NCBI RefSeq assembly: GCF_002072155.1
Contig: NZ_BDIY01000007.1
Coordinates: 1-64,000, forward strand
DNA: 64,000 nucleotides
Source of the DNA: Roseovarius sp. A-2
GTDB taxonomy: Bacteria; Pseudomonadota; Alphaproteobacteria; Rhodobacterales; Rhodobacteraceae
Direction of reading: 5' to 3'
The translations under genes were made by a program, and so were the position numbers. Shown piece by piece: positions 7,073-16,276 of this stretch. Below the pieces are notes generated by a model that was not told the origin of the DNA, did no database searches, and was given only the letters and a program-made list of their open reading frames with translations. Positions within the stretch are counted from its first letter, which is position 1, and each line of letters opens with the position of its first letter.

Positions 7073-9789
7073 CCGGCCTTCTTCGCGGTCATCTTCGTGT
7101 ACATGTCGAAGAGCTTTTCGAGGCGTTCGGTGTCGTTGCGGAAGCGGCGGCCGATGTAGATGCGTTCGAGGGTTTCGTCGTTGCAGTCATGGGCGGCGCG
7201 GAGGTCGTCGGGCATCTTCTCGGGGTCGTAAAGCTCGGCGATGGTGGCGGGGAAATGCGCCTCGCGGGCGAGCAGTATGTCCTCGGCGCAACGGGTGAGG
7301 TTGGCCTTGTCGGTCTCGGTGAGCTTCGGGACGGGGAAGGTATTATAGGCAAGTCCAGAGGAATACCGAATATCAGTCTTGAGTCGCCCTGAAACAGCAC
7401 GAACCCAGGTCATGTGGAGACGTGACAAAATCGTTGCAAGAACCCAGAGTTCTGGGTCGTATATAGCTTGAGCTGAATCCGACACGATCACACCGTCGGG
7501 CAGAAGACCAAAAGGAATATACTCTCTTCTTTCTGAACTCACGCGAGGGGCGATGATAGCCGATTTTTTCGATTGATGTGTGTATCTGAAGCTATGCGGG
7601 CGTTTCGCTAAGCCTTTGGCGACTTGTCCTCCCACTTGGCGCGAAGCCTTAACCTGTTCCACACGATCCAATATGAAGGAGTTTTCGAGAGCGTCCGCGA
7701 CCTCATGATCCGGAATCCAAATGCAATATCTCCCGCTCCCGTTGAGGTAATCATATGAACCATACAAAGGCTTAATAAATCTTCTGACTTCGGGGTTCTT
7801 TTCGATAACTTTGTATACTTCATCTCGATCCAAGATGAGATTGCCGCCATCATAAGGGCTATTCCCTGTCAACATTGCGGGCATACCGAAAATAGACTTC
7901 AACTCCTGATTGACTACCATTCGCTTTCCAGCAGTCAAGTATGGGCTAATGCTGACTACTTTTTGCTCAACGCCGTTATCGAAGAGGCGCGCATCTGCGG
8001 CGGACCTTCGGGCAAGACCGATGATGATGCAAATTACCGCCGCATTGGCTTTCGCATTGTTGGCCCACTTGAAGCTCCTGTGTGCAAAGAAAATCTCTTG
8101 ATCTCTATCAAATATCCGTGGCCACAACTGATGAACCTGCGCACCTTGGGACAGCGAGCTCGTCACCACGAATGCGGCCTTGGAATGCACCTTCTCGACG
8201 TAGCTTGACGCGACGATCACCCAACCCGAAACATAGTCGAGTTCTCCGATCTTCTTCGATGTATTGAATGCCGTTCTGAGATCTTCTTTCTGGATGTCGC
8301 TTTGTGACTTTCCGCCAAGATATGGCGGATTCCCACAAATATACGTTTCCCACTCCTCGCCACCGCCTTCCAGGTTCAACCGCCCCGTCGGACCACCCAA
8401 ATCCTGCTCCTCGGGCGAGGTTGTTACCGGCGGGCAAACCTCCTCCCAATCGATCCGCAGCGCATTGCCCTGCCGAATGTTCCCGGTGGCATGGAGCGGT
8501 AGGACCAGCGCACGAGCCTCGGCCTGGCCGATGAAGCGCACGTCGCACTGGAATTCGGCGATCAGCAGCGACAGGCGGGCGATCTCGGCCGCGAAGCTCT
8601 TGATCTCGATCCCGTAGAACTGGGTGAGGGAGATGACCGAGCGGGTCAGCGCCTCGCCCCGGCGGCGCATGATCTCGTCCTCGATCTCGCGCATGCGGAT
8701 GTAGGCGATGACGAGGAAGTTGCCCGATCCGCAGGCCGGGTCGAAAACCCGGACGCGCGACAGGCGTTGGCGCAGGTTGTAGAGCTTGCGCTTGTTGGTT
8801 CCCGCGGCCTCGAGCTGCTCGCGCAGGTCGTCGAGGAAGAGCGGGTCCAGCACCTTCTGGATGTTCGGCACCGAAGTGTAGTGCATCCCCAGCTCGCCGC
8901 GCTCGTCATCGTCGGCGACGGCCTGGATCATGGAGCCGAAGATGTCGGGGTTGATGGTTTTCCAGTCGAGCTCTCCCGCGCGCAGCAGGTAGGCGCGGGA
9001 GGTGCGCGAGAAAGTGGGACAGCCGATGTCGTCGGCGAAGAGGCCGCCGTTCACGTATGGGAACTTGTCGGCCCAGGCTGGGAGGCCAGGGCGGGCGGCC
9101 CCGTCGGGAGCCTTAGTGTTCATCGCCCCGAAGAGGCGCAAGAGGACGTCGCGCGTGTTCGAGCCGTCCGCCTCGGTCATGGTCTGGACCGTGGTGGTGA
9201 AGAGGTCGTCGCCTTGGAAGATGCCGGTATCCTCGGCGAAAAAGCAGAAGATCATGCGCGCCATGAAGCGGTTCAGGTCGCCGCGCTTGTCGGCACTGCC
9301 CCAGTCGGCGTTGTCCTTCAGGAGCTGGACGTAGAGGCGGTTCAGGCGCGAGGTCGCCTTGATGTCGATCGGGTTGTTCTTGACCTCGGCGACCGTGGAA
9401 ATGCCGGCGAGGGGCAGGAAGAAGCCGAAGTTGTTTCCGAGTTCGTCGTAGCGGCAGGACAGCACCTCGCCAGAGCCAATCTCTTCGGCCTCGACCTGGG
9501 CGCCGTCTGTGGCGAGGATGAACTTGGCCTTCTGCCGTTCGGTCAGCGGGCTGGCCTTGAGGCGGGCAAGGGTCTCGACCGTCTCACCGGTATCGGCGAC
9601 CGCGATGTGGATATTGTTGCGCTGGAGGACGCCACCGACGTCGGACTTGTTGGTATTGCCGGTCCGGAGGCGCTTGATGGTCGCCTCCTTGTTGCCGAAG
9701 GCGGCGAGGAAGGCAAACGGGAACTCGGCAGAGTCGAAGGGCTGCTGCGCGAGGTCAGAAACGGCTTCCTCGATCTCGACGGCGTTCAT
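7069..9789 (-). CDS. MmeI-like class I DNA (adenine) methyltransferase
   Basis: 906 aa from ATG at 9789, preceded by GGGAGAA at 8-nt spacing; an upstream extension to 9861 lacks a comparable site. A helical spacer with RFMARMIFCFFAEDTGIF (MmeI_hel-like) leads to motif I FDPACGSGNFL (about residue 350), motif YGIEIKSFAAEIARLSL, catalytic motif IV NPPYLGG (about 485) and a C-terminal target-recognition half with PDGVIVSDS and NTFPVP. This is the layout of MmeI/type IIL and DISARM-type N6-adenine methyltransferases. I see no clear D...ExK nuclease motif in the first 150 residues, so cleavage probably comes from the downstream genes. It would mark self DNA for the cassette. Confidence 0.88.
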   Translation of the reverse strand: MNAVEIEEAVSDLAQQPFDSAEFPFAFLAAFGNKEATIKRLRTGNTNKSDVGGVLQRNNIHIAVADTGETVETLARLKASPLTERQKAKFILATDGAQVEAEEIGSGEVLSCRYDELGNNFGFFLPLAGISTVAEVKNNPIDIKATSRLNRLYVQLLKDNADWGSADKRGDLNRFMARMIFCFFAEDTGIFQGDDLFTTTVQTMTEADGSNTRDVLLRLFGAMNTKAPDGAARPGLPAWADKFPYVNGGLFADDIGCPTFSRTSRAYLLRAGELDWKTINPDIFGSMIQAVADDDERGELGMHYTSVPNIQKVLDPLFLDDLREQLEAAGTNKRKLYNLRQRLSRVRVFDPACGSGNFLVIAYIRMREIEDEIMRRRGEALTRSVISLTQFYGIEIKSFAAEIARLSLLIAEFQCDVRFIGQAEARALVLPLHATGNIRQGNALRIDWEEVCPPVTTSPEEQDLGGPTGRLNLEGGGEEWETYICGNPPYLGGKSQSDIQKEDLRTAFNTSKKIGELDYVSGWVIVASSYVEKVHSKAAFVVTSSLSQGAQVHQLWPRIFDRDQEIFFAHRSFKWANNAKANAAVICIIIGLARRSAADARLFDNGVEQKVVSISPYLTAGKRMVVNQELKSIFGMPAMLTGNSPYDGGNLILDRDEVYKVIEKNPEVRRFIKPLYGSYDYLNGSGRYCIWIPDHEVADALENSFILDRVEQVKASRQVGGQVAKGLAKRPHSFRYTHQSKKSAIIAPRVSSERREYIPFGLLPDGVIVSDSAQAIYDPELWVLATILSRLHMTWVRAVSGRLKTDIRYSSGLAYNTFPVPKLTETDKANLTRCAEDILLAREAHFPATIAELYDPEKMPDDLRAAHDCNDETLERIYIGRRFRNDTERLEKLFDMYTKMTAKKAG

Positions 9790-9879
9790 GATATTGATTC
9801 TCCCAGCCTTTTTGATGGGAGAATGGCACGTTCGGCCTGGTGCTTTCCAGTGCAGACCCATTGGCGGCGAATAGATGGC

Positions 9880-10005
9880 TCAAACCGCTTCAGAATCGTG
9901 CGGCCGATCGCGCCCGCTCGTGCGAACGGCGAAATTCATATCCCGGATGCAGATACCGATCGTAACGATAAAGCTTGCGGCCAAAACAATCTCAAAGATT
10001 GCCAT
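9880..10005 (-). CDS. 41-aa single-pass membrane peptide at head of cassette
   Basis: Short frame with an AGGAG Shine-Dalgarno 6 nt before ATG at 10005 and a TGA at 9882-9880. The peptide begins MAIFEIVLAASFIVTIGICI, one hydrophobic helix of about 18 residues, then a charged tail rich in Arg and Asp. It lies about 90 nt upstream of the methyltransferase start on the same strand, so it would be the first gene of the operon. Good ribosome-binding site, proper membrane helix and position argue that it is real. Function unknown. Confidence 0.5.
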   Translation of the reverse strand: MAIFEIVLAASFIVTIGICIRDMNFAVRTSGRDRPHDSEAV

Positions 10006-10193
10006 GATCCACTCCTAAACCATGGCCGGACGTCTCATGCTATTTGCGCTATTGTCCCCTTAAAATCGCAGGATTAGCACGCTCTGTCGAGCCGCTCATC
10101 GCCACATTATCATTATGTATCCAAAAAAGTTTTCACGCGCTTTGGTTGCGGATGTGCTGGGGCGTAGCTCCGTCTCGTAGCAACGAGGAGGCC

Positions 10194-10523
10194 ATGATGC
10201 CCAAAGATGAAGAGAGATACCTTACAATCGAAGAAATTGCGAAGCGGTTTCGCCGTCACCCGCGAACCATCCGAGACTGGATCACGAAAGGTGCCGTAAC
10301 TCCGCGTGGCCGGGTCTTTCTGGACGCCACAAAGCCCGGTAAGAGCTGGCTTGTGCACCCAGACTGGCTGGCGCTCTTCGAGGATCAAATCCGTCCTCTG
10401 GGGATCGGGACGCATCTCGGTAATGTCAGTGAAGCCGCCGGCGCATCCTATCGTGCATCGGCGGACGATGATGCGGCCGCGAGATCCTGGGCTCGGATGC
10501 GCGCGTCGATCGGCGCGAATTAA
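10194..10523 (+). CDS. Small HTH DNA-binding protein (excisionase/MerR-like)
   Basis: 109 aa from ATG at 10194 (or 10197), with GAGGAGG immediately upstream. Residues 5-40 (YLTIEEIAKRFRRHPRTIRDW, minus its last residue) form a helix-turn-helix typical of AlpA/excisionase or helix_turn_helix_17 proteins; the following VFLDATKPGKSWLVHPD fits the wing used by phage and plasmid regulators. The C-terminus is Ala/Ser-rich and probably disordered. It is divergent from the defence cassette, with its promoter in the shared region 10006-10193, so it may regulate that operon or act as an element excisionase. Confidence 0.75.
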   Translation: MMPKDEERYLTIEEIAKRFRRHPRTIRDWITKGAVTPRGRVFLDATKPGKSWLVHPDWLALFEDQIRPLGIGTHLGNVSEAAGASYRASADDDAAARSWARMRASIGAN

Positions 10524-10878
10524 AGATGCAGGCAGCCATCAAGCCACGCTGTCTGATCGTTACGGGGTCCTCTCGACGAGACCCCGCAACGATCTTGGGC
10601 CAGTGAAGGGCCCTGATCCCCGCGGCTTCCTCCTTCCGAGGTTTGTCAACGTGGGCCGCCACCTCATGGCCGCCAGCCTCGTGCCGCGGCCCACATCGAA
10701 ATACCTTCAGGCTTCCGGACATTCGCTGCGCGTGCACGTCCCTGACCCGATGCCTCAAAAGCCGCCATTCCCAGCATAATGTGGCAGTAGGTGCACAACC
10801 CTAAACGGGAGGCCGGAATCCAGATTTACTTTGTAGCGCCAAATCACTTCTTGGAAAAAGGTGGCAGGAAGCACCGTA
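10524..10878. other. Intergenic region between HTH gene and ietS
   Basis: About 355 bases without a convincing gene between two convergent genes. A 6-bp hairpin GGGGTC/GACCCC spans 10564-10585 about 40 nt after the HTH stop; it lacks a T-tract, so terminator function is only possible. Nothing else is evident. Confidence 0.5.
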
Positions 10879-13440
10879 CTACCCGTCACCCGATCCAGTT
10901 CCACCAATTTCGACCCCGACCGTCGACCGCGTGCTGATCATCGATCTGGCGGTCGCAGCGATTCTTGCTTGTAGGTCGATTTGCGTTTCGGGAGCCTCAA
11001 GCGTAACGACCAGAGCGTAGCGGGCCTTGTCGAGATAGCGGTTTTGGCTTGGGCGATCTCGCCACCACCCCATGACGGGATAAATGCAGAGTTGATCGCG
11101 AGACGCCAGTTCTACCGCCGGCCCCAACCAGACGTCAGCATGCAGCGAGCCTGCAGCGATTGCTTTCTCACCGAAGAACCATCCTTCATCGGCATCTCCG
11201 CTGACGACGCGATCACCTATGGCCGCGTTCCTGCGCCGCTGGAAGCTTACATCGGTCTCGCGTTTCCGCTTGAGATCGAACCGAAGGCCGAAAGAGCGAT
11301 AACGGGCAGGGTCGAGCATTGAGCCCGCCAACGGGTTGGGCTCGACAAAATACGAGAGTGTTACCTTGAGCTTGACAGGCGTGTTTTCGAGTTCTTCAAG
11401 GGTCTCTGTGGGCCAAGGGAGATCATAGTAATGTGCCCGGCCATAACCGATGGGGCCTGTTGGCCGGTTTTCTCGCTGAGTGCGACCGGGTCGGTCATAA
11501 GGTTGGATGTAAGCTTGAGCAACGAGCGCCAGGTCGTTGGAAGCGGACGCGAGAGCTCGGGGAAGTTCGGGAACACCGTAACCAAAACGCCGCCTCAACG
11601 CTTTGCGACCCACCATGCCTGGTGCAGCATCAATCTCAGCAGACATCTTCGGTGTCCATCTGGCACTGTGTACCATCAGAGCGCGCACGGTTTCTGGCCA
11701 GTATGTCGGGTGTTCGGCCATGATTGTTGCAGCCATGCGGGAAGCCTGCGCGGTTGCCGCACTGGTTGCGTAGAAAGGCATGAGCCCATCTCCGGCACCG
11801 CCCTTCCCTGTGGAGATGATCGACAGTGACGGCATCCCGTCGGAAACCTGATCACCTGCGACGTTTTTCGCACGATTCCCAGCCTCGAACACGACCTCGG
11901 GTTTGATGGGCTGGGTGCCGTCCGGCCAAGCACAGGATGTCCTGCCAAAAGGGCTCAAATCTCCTACGTCGGCACAAGCCGACCACTCGGCTTGGTCTTT
12001 CGGCTCAATGGTACTCTTAAATGTGACGCCACCGACGGTCAGTGCGTTCCATGCTTGCGATGGATCTTCGCCTGGTTGAACCTCGGCATCTGAGATCGAA
12101 CCCCAGTCGGGTGAGTGCGCGATGTTGCCAATGGCTTGAACAAAAAGCCGTTTTGGCGGTTCCTCGCCTTCAGCGGCATCCACACCAGAGGAAATGCGAT
12201 CAAGCGCAGCACTCCAAAGGGTTGGACGATCACCAGGGCGATTTCTGTTTGTGACAGCCGAACAGATGGTGCGGCGCCTTGTGGGGTTCCGTAATTCCGC
12301 AAGGCTGACCGCCTGTTCGATGATCGCTCCGTAGTTCACCTCGTCATTTGGGCCTCGCACAGTCGAGTCCGGAGGAAGGACCTTCACGCTTTCCAGCCGG
12401 TGTCGCAATTCGTGCGTAGAACTATCCGCCAAGGGGGCTGTGAGGTCGCCGTGCAGAGCCGTTCCGGCCATAGCCGTCCCGTGCCCAGGGTGATGGTGAT
12501 CGTCGACTCCCCAGTCATCGTCGACGGCTTGTGTCTCTGTTGGTGAAAGCGCGGGCTCAATGAGTGGATGTGCACGGTTCACGCCGGTGTCGAGGACGCA
12601 GACGGCAGGGACTTCGGCACCCGGCCAGACGATACGTTCTGCAAGGTCCTCGACCAATCTGTCTTGGTCGCGCCCTGGCAGGTCAACGAGGATTGTGGGG
12701 TCATCGGTCGCGCGACCAAGTTCGGCGAGACCCGGCGCGCCGATGTCAAGGATTAGTTGGACGTGTTCCCGGGTCGCGTGCACAGGCATGACGAGGGCTT
12801 CGGGAAAGATGCTCCATCGATCCTCCGGAGCAACTTGCATTCCAAGGGCGTGAGCAAGATCGCAAACGTCGTCCACGAAATCTTCCCAGCACCAAAGCGC
12901 CCACCAAGATGGCGGCATCCCGAAATCGGGTAGCGTCGCTGGGTCTTCACGCCACAAATCTTCCAGCTGTGTCGGCTGGAAGCCCTCGATGGGCTCCATG
13001 CGGGACGCGAGTTGCGGCTTTCCCGTCTTGGTGAGTTCCCCTGATCTATAGACTTCGATGGCTCGCACGAGTTTCGCTCGTGCCTCCGTGTCGGGAAGGT
13101 GTAGAACCAAGGTGTGGTGTCCGCCCTCATTTGATGCAGATTCAGCGCTCTGACGCGTTCCTTCGCTGGCTGGCTGAACGACAACACCCTTAGCATCTCG
13201 ATGAAGTTCAACAGTAACGAACGTGCCCTGCGCTGGCTCGATGTTTTCCGGAAGACGTTCGCGCGGGGGACGGCGATTTTCTGCAGCCTGTAAGGAAGCA
13301 GCCAGACCTTCGCTCAGGCGTGTCCCGTGTTGAGCGCGGTTCCGATCATATACACGCCCCATGTTCGGCTTATGGGCGGTGAAAGGCCGATCGGTTAGGA
13401 GCGGTGTAACGTCAATATGAGAACGGTCGTAGTCAGGCAA
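10879..13440 (-). CDS. ietS: IetS-like subtilisin-family (S8) serine protease
   Basis: 853 aa. The catalytic triad is visible: Asp in VCVLDTGVNRAHPLI (about residue 280), His in HPGHGTAMAG (about 316) and Ser in FYATSAATAQASRMAA (about 555). A 270-residue N-terminal region and 250-residue C-terminal beta-rich region flank the protease. There is no signal peptide, so it acts in the cytoplasm. The start appears to be TTG at 13440, directly behind the ATPase stop at 13444; the next ATG would remove 26 residues including a plausible conserved TDRPFTAH. With the upstream AAA+ gene it forms the two-gene IetAS anti-phage module described in the 2020 survey by Gao and colleagues. The exact substrate is not deducible. 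Confidence 0.85.
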   Translation of the reverse strand: MPDYDRSHIDVTPLLTDRPFTAHKPNMGRVYDRNRAQHGTRLSEGLAASLQAAENRRPPRERLPENIEPAQGTFVTVELHRDAKGVVVQPASEGTRQSAESASNEGGHHTLVLHLPDTEARAKLVRAIEVYRSGELTKTGKPQLASRMEPIEGFQPTQLEDLWREDPATLPDFGMPPSWWALWCWEDFVDDVCDLAHALGMQVAPEDRWSIFPEALVMPVHATREHVQLILDIGAPGLAELGRATDDPTILVDLPGRDQDRLVEDLAERIVWPGAEVPAVCVLDTGVNRAHPLIEPALSPTETQAVDDDWGVDDHHHPGHGTAMAGTALHGDLTAPLADSSTHELRHRLESVKVLPPDSTVRGPNDEVNYGAIIEQAVSLAELRNPTRRRTICSAVTNRNRPGDRPTLWSAALDRISSGVDAAEGEEPPKRLFVQAIGNIAHSPDWGSISDAEVQPGEDPSQAWNALTVGGVTFKSTIEPKDQAEWSACADVGDLSPFGRTSCAWPDGTQPIKPEVVFEAGNRAKNVAGDQVSDGMPSLSIISTGKGGAGDGLMPFYATSAATAQASRMAATIMAEHPTYWPETVRALMVHSARWTPKMSAEIDAAPGMVGRKALRRRFGYGVPELPRALASASNDLALVAQAYIQPYDRPGRTQRENRPTGPIGYGRAHYYDLPWPTETLEELENTPVKLKVTLSYFVEPNPLAGSMLDPARYRSFGLRFDLKRKRETDVSFQRRRNAAIGDRVVSGDADEGWFFGEKAIAAGSLHADVWLGPAVELASRDQLCIYPVMGWWRDRPSQNRYLDKARYALVVTLEAPETQIDLQARIAATARSMISTRSTVGVEIGGTGSGDG

Positions 13441-13443
13441 TTG

Positions 13444-14451
13444 TCAGTACTCATTATCGCGATCGCCGGTGAAGACGTGGCGCATTTCTTGTCGTGCCGT
13501 AAGCTGCTCAAGGAGATCGTCAGTGCGCACGGTGTCACGTTCAGATAGTAGCGCAATCTTAGCGGCTTCGTCGGCGGCTCGGGCGAGTTCTGCTTGGCTG
13601 AGACCCTCAGCGGCGTCGACCACGCGCTCCCATGCGATACGGGGATACTTCATCGGCCTGAGGTGATCGCGTATTACCTTTCGGATCTCGTCCTTAGACG
13701 GCATCTCGAACCGCAAAACTTCGTCGAAACGTCTTTGAAGCGCTGGGTCGAGAAGATCGGGATGGTTCGTCGCTGCAAGGATCAGGCTGTCCGTGGACGC
13801 AGGCTCCTCCATGAACTGAAGGAAGCTATTAAGAACACGCCGCATTTCACCAACGTCGTTCATTGCCGTCCGTCGGCCACCGACCGCGTCGAACTCGTCG
13901 AAAAGATACACACCGCGCCGACGGATCGTCTCGTCAAAAACGAGGCGCAGCTTAGCCGAGGTCTCGCCCATATATCTCGTGATCAGAGTCTCCAGACGAA
14001 CAACGAGGAATGGTAGGCGCAATTGACCTGCCAATGCCTCTGCCGTCATCGTCTTGCCTGAGCCAGGAGGGCCCGCGAAAAGAAGTCTGCGCGAAGGCAC
14101 GCGATTTCCTTCGCGAAGCCAAGTTCGTCGCTCTTGCTGGAGAACCACTCGATCCAAGCGGTCCCTTAGCCTTTCGGAGAGCACGACGTCCGAGAGACGA
14201 CACATCGGCTCTCGAAGATCAAGCAGACCTTCAAGCTCGCCACGTGGGCGAGCCAGTTCAACATGAACGGACGCTCGATCACCTTTGGATTTCCGCAAAG
14301 CCTCCACGGCGGAGCGGATTTGCTCAGCGCTCGTTCTTCGACCCTGTCGAGCCTCGCCCGCCGCAACCTGCAAGGCAATGGCGAGAAACTGATCCTCGTC
14401 GCCCTCTGCACGGCTACGCAGCATCGATAGTATTTGCTTAGCGTTCGACAT
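13444..14451 (-). CDS. ietA: IetA-like AAA+ ATPase
   Basis: 335 aa from ATG at 14451 (AGGG 4 nt upstream); an in-frame GTG at 14463 is the alternative. A helical N-terminal 100 residues precede a FtsH/CDC48-type AAA+ module: Walker A LLFAGPPGSGKT (about 125), pore-like LITRYMGETSAKLRLVF, Walker B GVYLFDEFDAVGG (about 182), sensor LAATNHPDLLDPALQRRFD with arginine fingers, and a helical lid. Such ATPases unfold or remodel protein partners. It is the first gene of the pair, 3 nt from the subtilase, as in IetAS. It probably controls or feeds the protease on infection. Confidence 0.87.
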   Translation of the reverse strand: MSNAKQILSMLRSRAEGDEDQFLAIALQVAAGEARQGRRTSAEQIRSAVEALRKSKGDRASVHVELARPRGELEGLLDLREPMCRLSDVVLSERLRDRLDRVVLQQERRTWLREGNRVPSRRLLFAGPPGSGKTMTAEALAGQLRLPFLVVRLETLITRYMGETSAKLRLVFDETIRRRGVYLFDEFDAVGGRRTAMNDVGEMRRVLNSFLQFMEEPASTDSLILAATNHPDLLDPALQRRFDEVLRFEMPSKDEIRKVIRDHLRPMKYPRIAWERVVDAAEGLSQAELARAADEAAKIALLSERDTVRTDDLLEQLTARQEMRHVFTGDRDNEY

Positions 14452-14812
14452 TCGGCCCTGCACGTCCTTTCAAACAGACGGTAGAGGAAGCGCGGTACAT
14501 TGCCAATTCACTATTTACCATCGCCGCAAACGCAGCCTCTAAGGTGACGCAAAAGTCCGTTTCTGCGACTCTGCGCTGCAGCATCAGGGGAGCTGCGGGC
14601 GTCCGTTCAGGGCCGGTTGCGCCTTCAGCTTCGTCACGCCACCTGCTTTTTTTGCTTTCGCAAAGGGGCTGAGACCCAACCACTTTTGCATCATGGCGGC
14701 GATCACCCGGTCCCCGGTAAGCACCAGATCGCCCCGCGTGAGTGCCGAGGCGAGCCATGGGGTGGCGAATAGTCCCGGTGGCCGGCAGGAATGCCGGCCA
14801 CCGCCGCAGGTG
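14452..14812. other. Intergenic region between ietA and DUF3987 gene
   Basis: About 360 bases. A minus-strand open frame crosses it (ending PALNGRPQLP) and contains a stretch DLVLTGDRVIAAMMQKWLG, but it overlaps the DUF3987 stop and has no family match, so I leave it as uncertain remnant sequence. It should also contain the ietA promoter near 14452-14520. The hairpin at 14777-14802 is listed separately. Confidence 0.45.
14777..14802 (-). terminator. Perfect 11-bp hairpin behind DUF3987 gene
   Basis: GGTGGCCGGCA and TGCCGGCCACC pair perfectly around a 4-nt loop, starting 11 nt after the DUF3987 stop. No T-run follows on the minus strand, so it may stabilise RNA or act with Rho. Confidence 0.5.
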
Positions 14813-16276
14813 TCACGCTTTCGGACTGAGCCTGTGGGCCTTGTAACGCTTCTTCCCATCGATGTTCGTCCCGGCGGGAAGCTCTTGGATCCATCCGTAT
14901 TGCTTCAGGATCCCGAGCAGGCGATCGAGAGCCTTCGATCGCCGCGCTGCAACCGGCCCGTATTGCAGGATCCGGTCGGTCGCGAAACCATCGCCGGGCT
15001 GCAAGTTCTTCCGAAGCCAATCCAGAAGGGTCTGGGCTTGGGCGATCTCGGTCTCGTTGGTGGCCGCGATGCAGAGGAACTTGTATTGACTGAGGTAGTA
15101 TTTTACCAGCTCGCAGGCGGCTTGCATGACTTCGGCGGAGATTTTCCTTGTGTCCCAGTCCTCGAAGAGCGCCAGGATCGCCGCGAGGCGGCATGCGTGT
15201 TCCGCGGCTTTCGACGCGAACCCGGAGATGTCGGCGGCCCAGCCACCCGGACCGATTTCGGCTTCGACCTTGTCGTGAAACTCGACGCAGATTGCGAAGG
15301 CTTCGTCCGACAGGGCGATGGAACGCTCGGTCGGGTCCTCGAGCGTGCGGGTCAGGGCGGCCTCGACTTCATCGCGGAAGCTAAGGGCAGCTGCTTCGTC
15401 CTCGTCGGTCGGCCGCCGGTATTTTCGCTTGCCCATGTTGCTTTGCGGCCAGCAGGGAAGCATCCTGGCCAGAATTCCTTGACTGGTCAGGAACTCGTCG
15501 CCGTAGGTGTCACGGATCAGGATCGGTTGAAACATCAGGTTGAGAGTCGTCGCCGTGGGCGGCACGTAACCGTCACCCTCCTGGGTCGCGCGTGGCCGAA
15601 AGAAGTAGTCCCCATCCCACAGCTTCGAGACGATGCCGCTCGTCTTTGCCCGCTGGTCCTTCGACATCGAATGACCACCCCAGAAGCTCGATGCCTCGTC
15701 GGTGAACCAGCCGAGAAACCCGCATCCGGAAGCGATTGCCTTGAATGCGCCCTCGACTGTCGGTTCGGTCACCAGAAAGCTCGGACAGACGGGCGCGGCA
15801 GGCTTATCTTCTCCGCGTCCGGTGCCTGCGAGATCCGTCTTGTGGCGTGCCATGGCAACTTCATGCTCGTTCCGGAGGCGCATCACCACCCGGTCGATTC
15901 CGGCCCTCGCGATCCTGTCGGCGGCGCTCTTGCGCTCGCCTGAAAGAGCGATCGTGACAAAGGCGGCAGTCGCGTTCGCCTCCGATACGAGGGTCTGGAC
16001 CTTTGCCCGGCTGCCGACGACAAGGGATGCCACCGACAGTACGGATTGGGCTGCGATCGCGGCCGGCCCCTGGGTTTTCCGCATGATCGCTTCCGCGGCG
16101 CTGCGCAGTTTCGGCGTCAAGCACTCCAGCGGGAAGCCGGCGGTTGACGGTTCCGCATGGGGCAGCGGCGTGGGCTCCCGGGGCGGAGGGGCCGTCTCCC
16201 CGGACGGGACTGAAAAGTTCGGCTTCGACGCGTTGGCGTCACCTATGCCGACGAGGGATTTGATGCGGGCAAGCAT
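14813..16276 (-). CDS. DUF3987 (YfjI-like) protein
   Basis: 487 aa, ATG at 16276 with GGAGAACAGGA upstream. After a Pro-rich linker, residues 50-400 match the DUF3987 pattern: AAEAIMRKTQGPAAIAAQS, AFVTIALSGERKSAAD, FLGWFTDEASSFWGGHSM, KLWDGDYFFRPR and MFQPILIRD. The family is found in prophages, satellites and integrative elements, and it is thought to derive from primase/helicase-like ATPases; no intact Walker A is seen beyond the weak SGERKS. The C-terminal 60 residues look like a winged helix (LLDWLRKNLQPGDGFATDRI). It probably serves replication or maintenance of the mobile element whose recombinases lie to the right. Confidence 0.75.
   Translation of the reverse strand: MLARIKSLVGIGDANASKPNFSVPSGETAPPPREPTPLPHAEPSTAGFPLECLTPKLRSAAEAIMRKTQGPAAIAAQSVLSVASLVVGSRAKVQTLVSEANATAAFVTIALSGERKSAADRIARAGIDRVVMRLRNEHEVAMARHKTDLAGTGRGEDKPAAPVCPSFLVTEPTVEGAFKAIASGCGFLGWFTDEASSFWGGHSMSKDQRAKTSGIVSKLWDGDYFFRPRATQEGDGYVPPTATTLNLMFQPILIRDTYGDEFLTSQGILARMLPCWPQSNMGKRKYRRPTDEDEAAALSFRDEVEAALTRTLEDPTERSIALSDEAFAICVEFHDKVEAEIGPGGWAADISGFASKAAEHACRLAAILALFEDWDTRKISAEVMQAACELVKYYLSQYKFLCIAATNETEIAQAQTLLDWLRKNLQPGDGFATDRILQYGPVAARRSKALDRLLGILKQYGWIQELPAGTNIDGKKRYKAHRLSPKA

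Noticed and set aside
415-10005. Assignment of the cassette to BREX or DISARM
   Set aside because: No PglZ, BrxC/PglY, DUF1998 or PLD-type component is encoded, and the two GIY-YIG-type proteins are not part of those systems.
8767-10077. 436-aa plus-strand frame opposite the methyltransferase
   Set aside because: Val/Gly/Glu-rich mirror of the methyltransferase gene; the minus strand carries all catalytic motifs.
14584-14859. 91-aa minus-strand frame between ietA and the DUF3987 gene
   Set aside because: It overlaps the DUF3987 stop and a perfect hairpin, and I recognise no family. It may be a remnant but is not supported as a gene.
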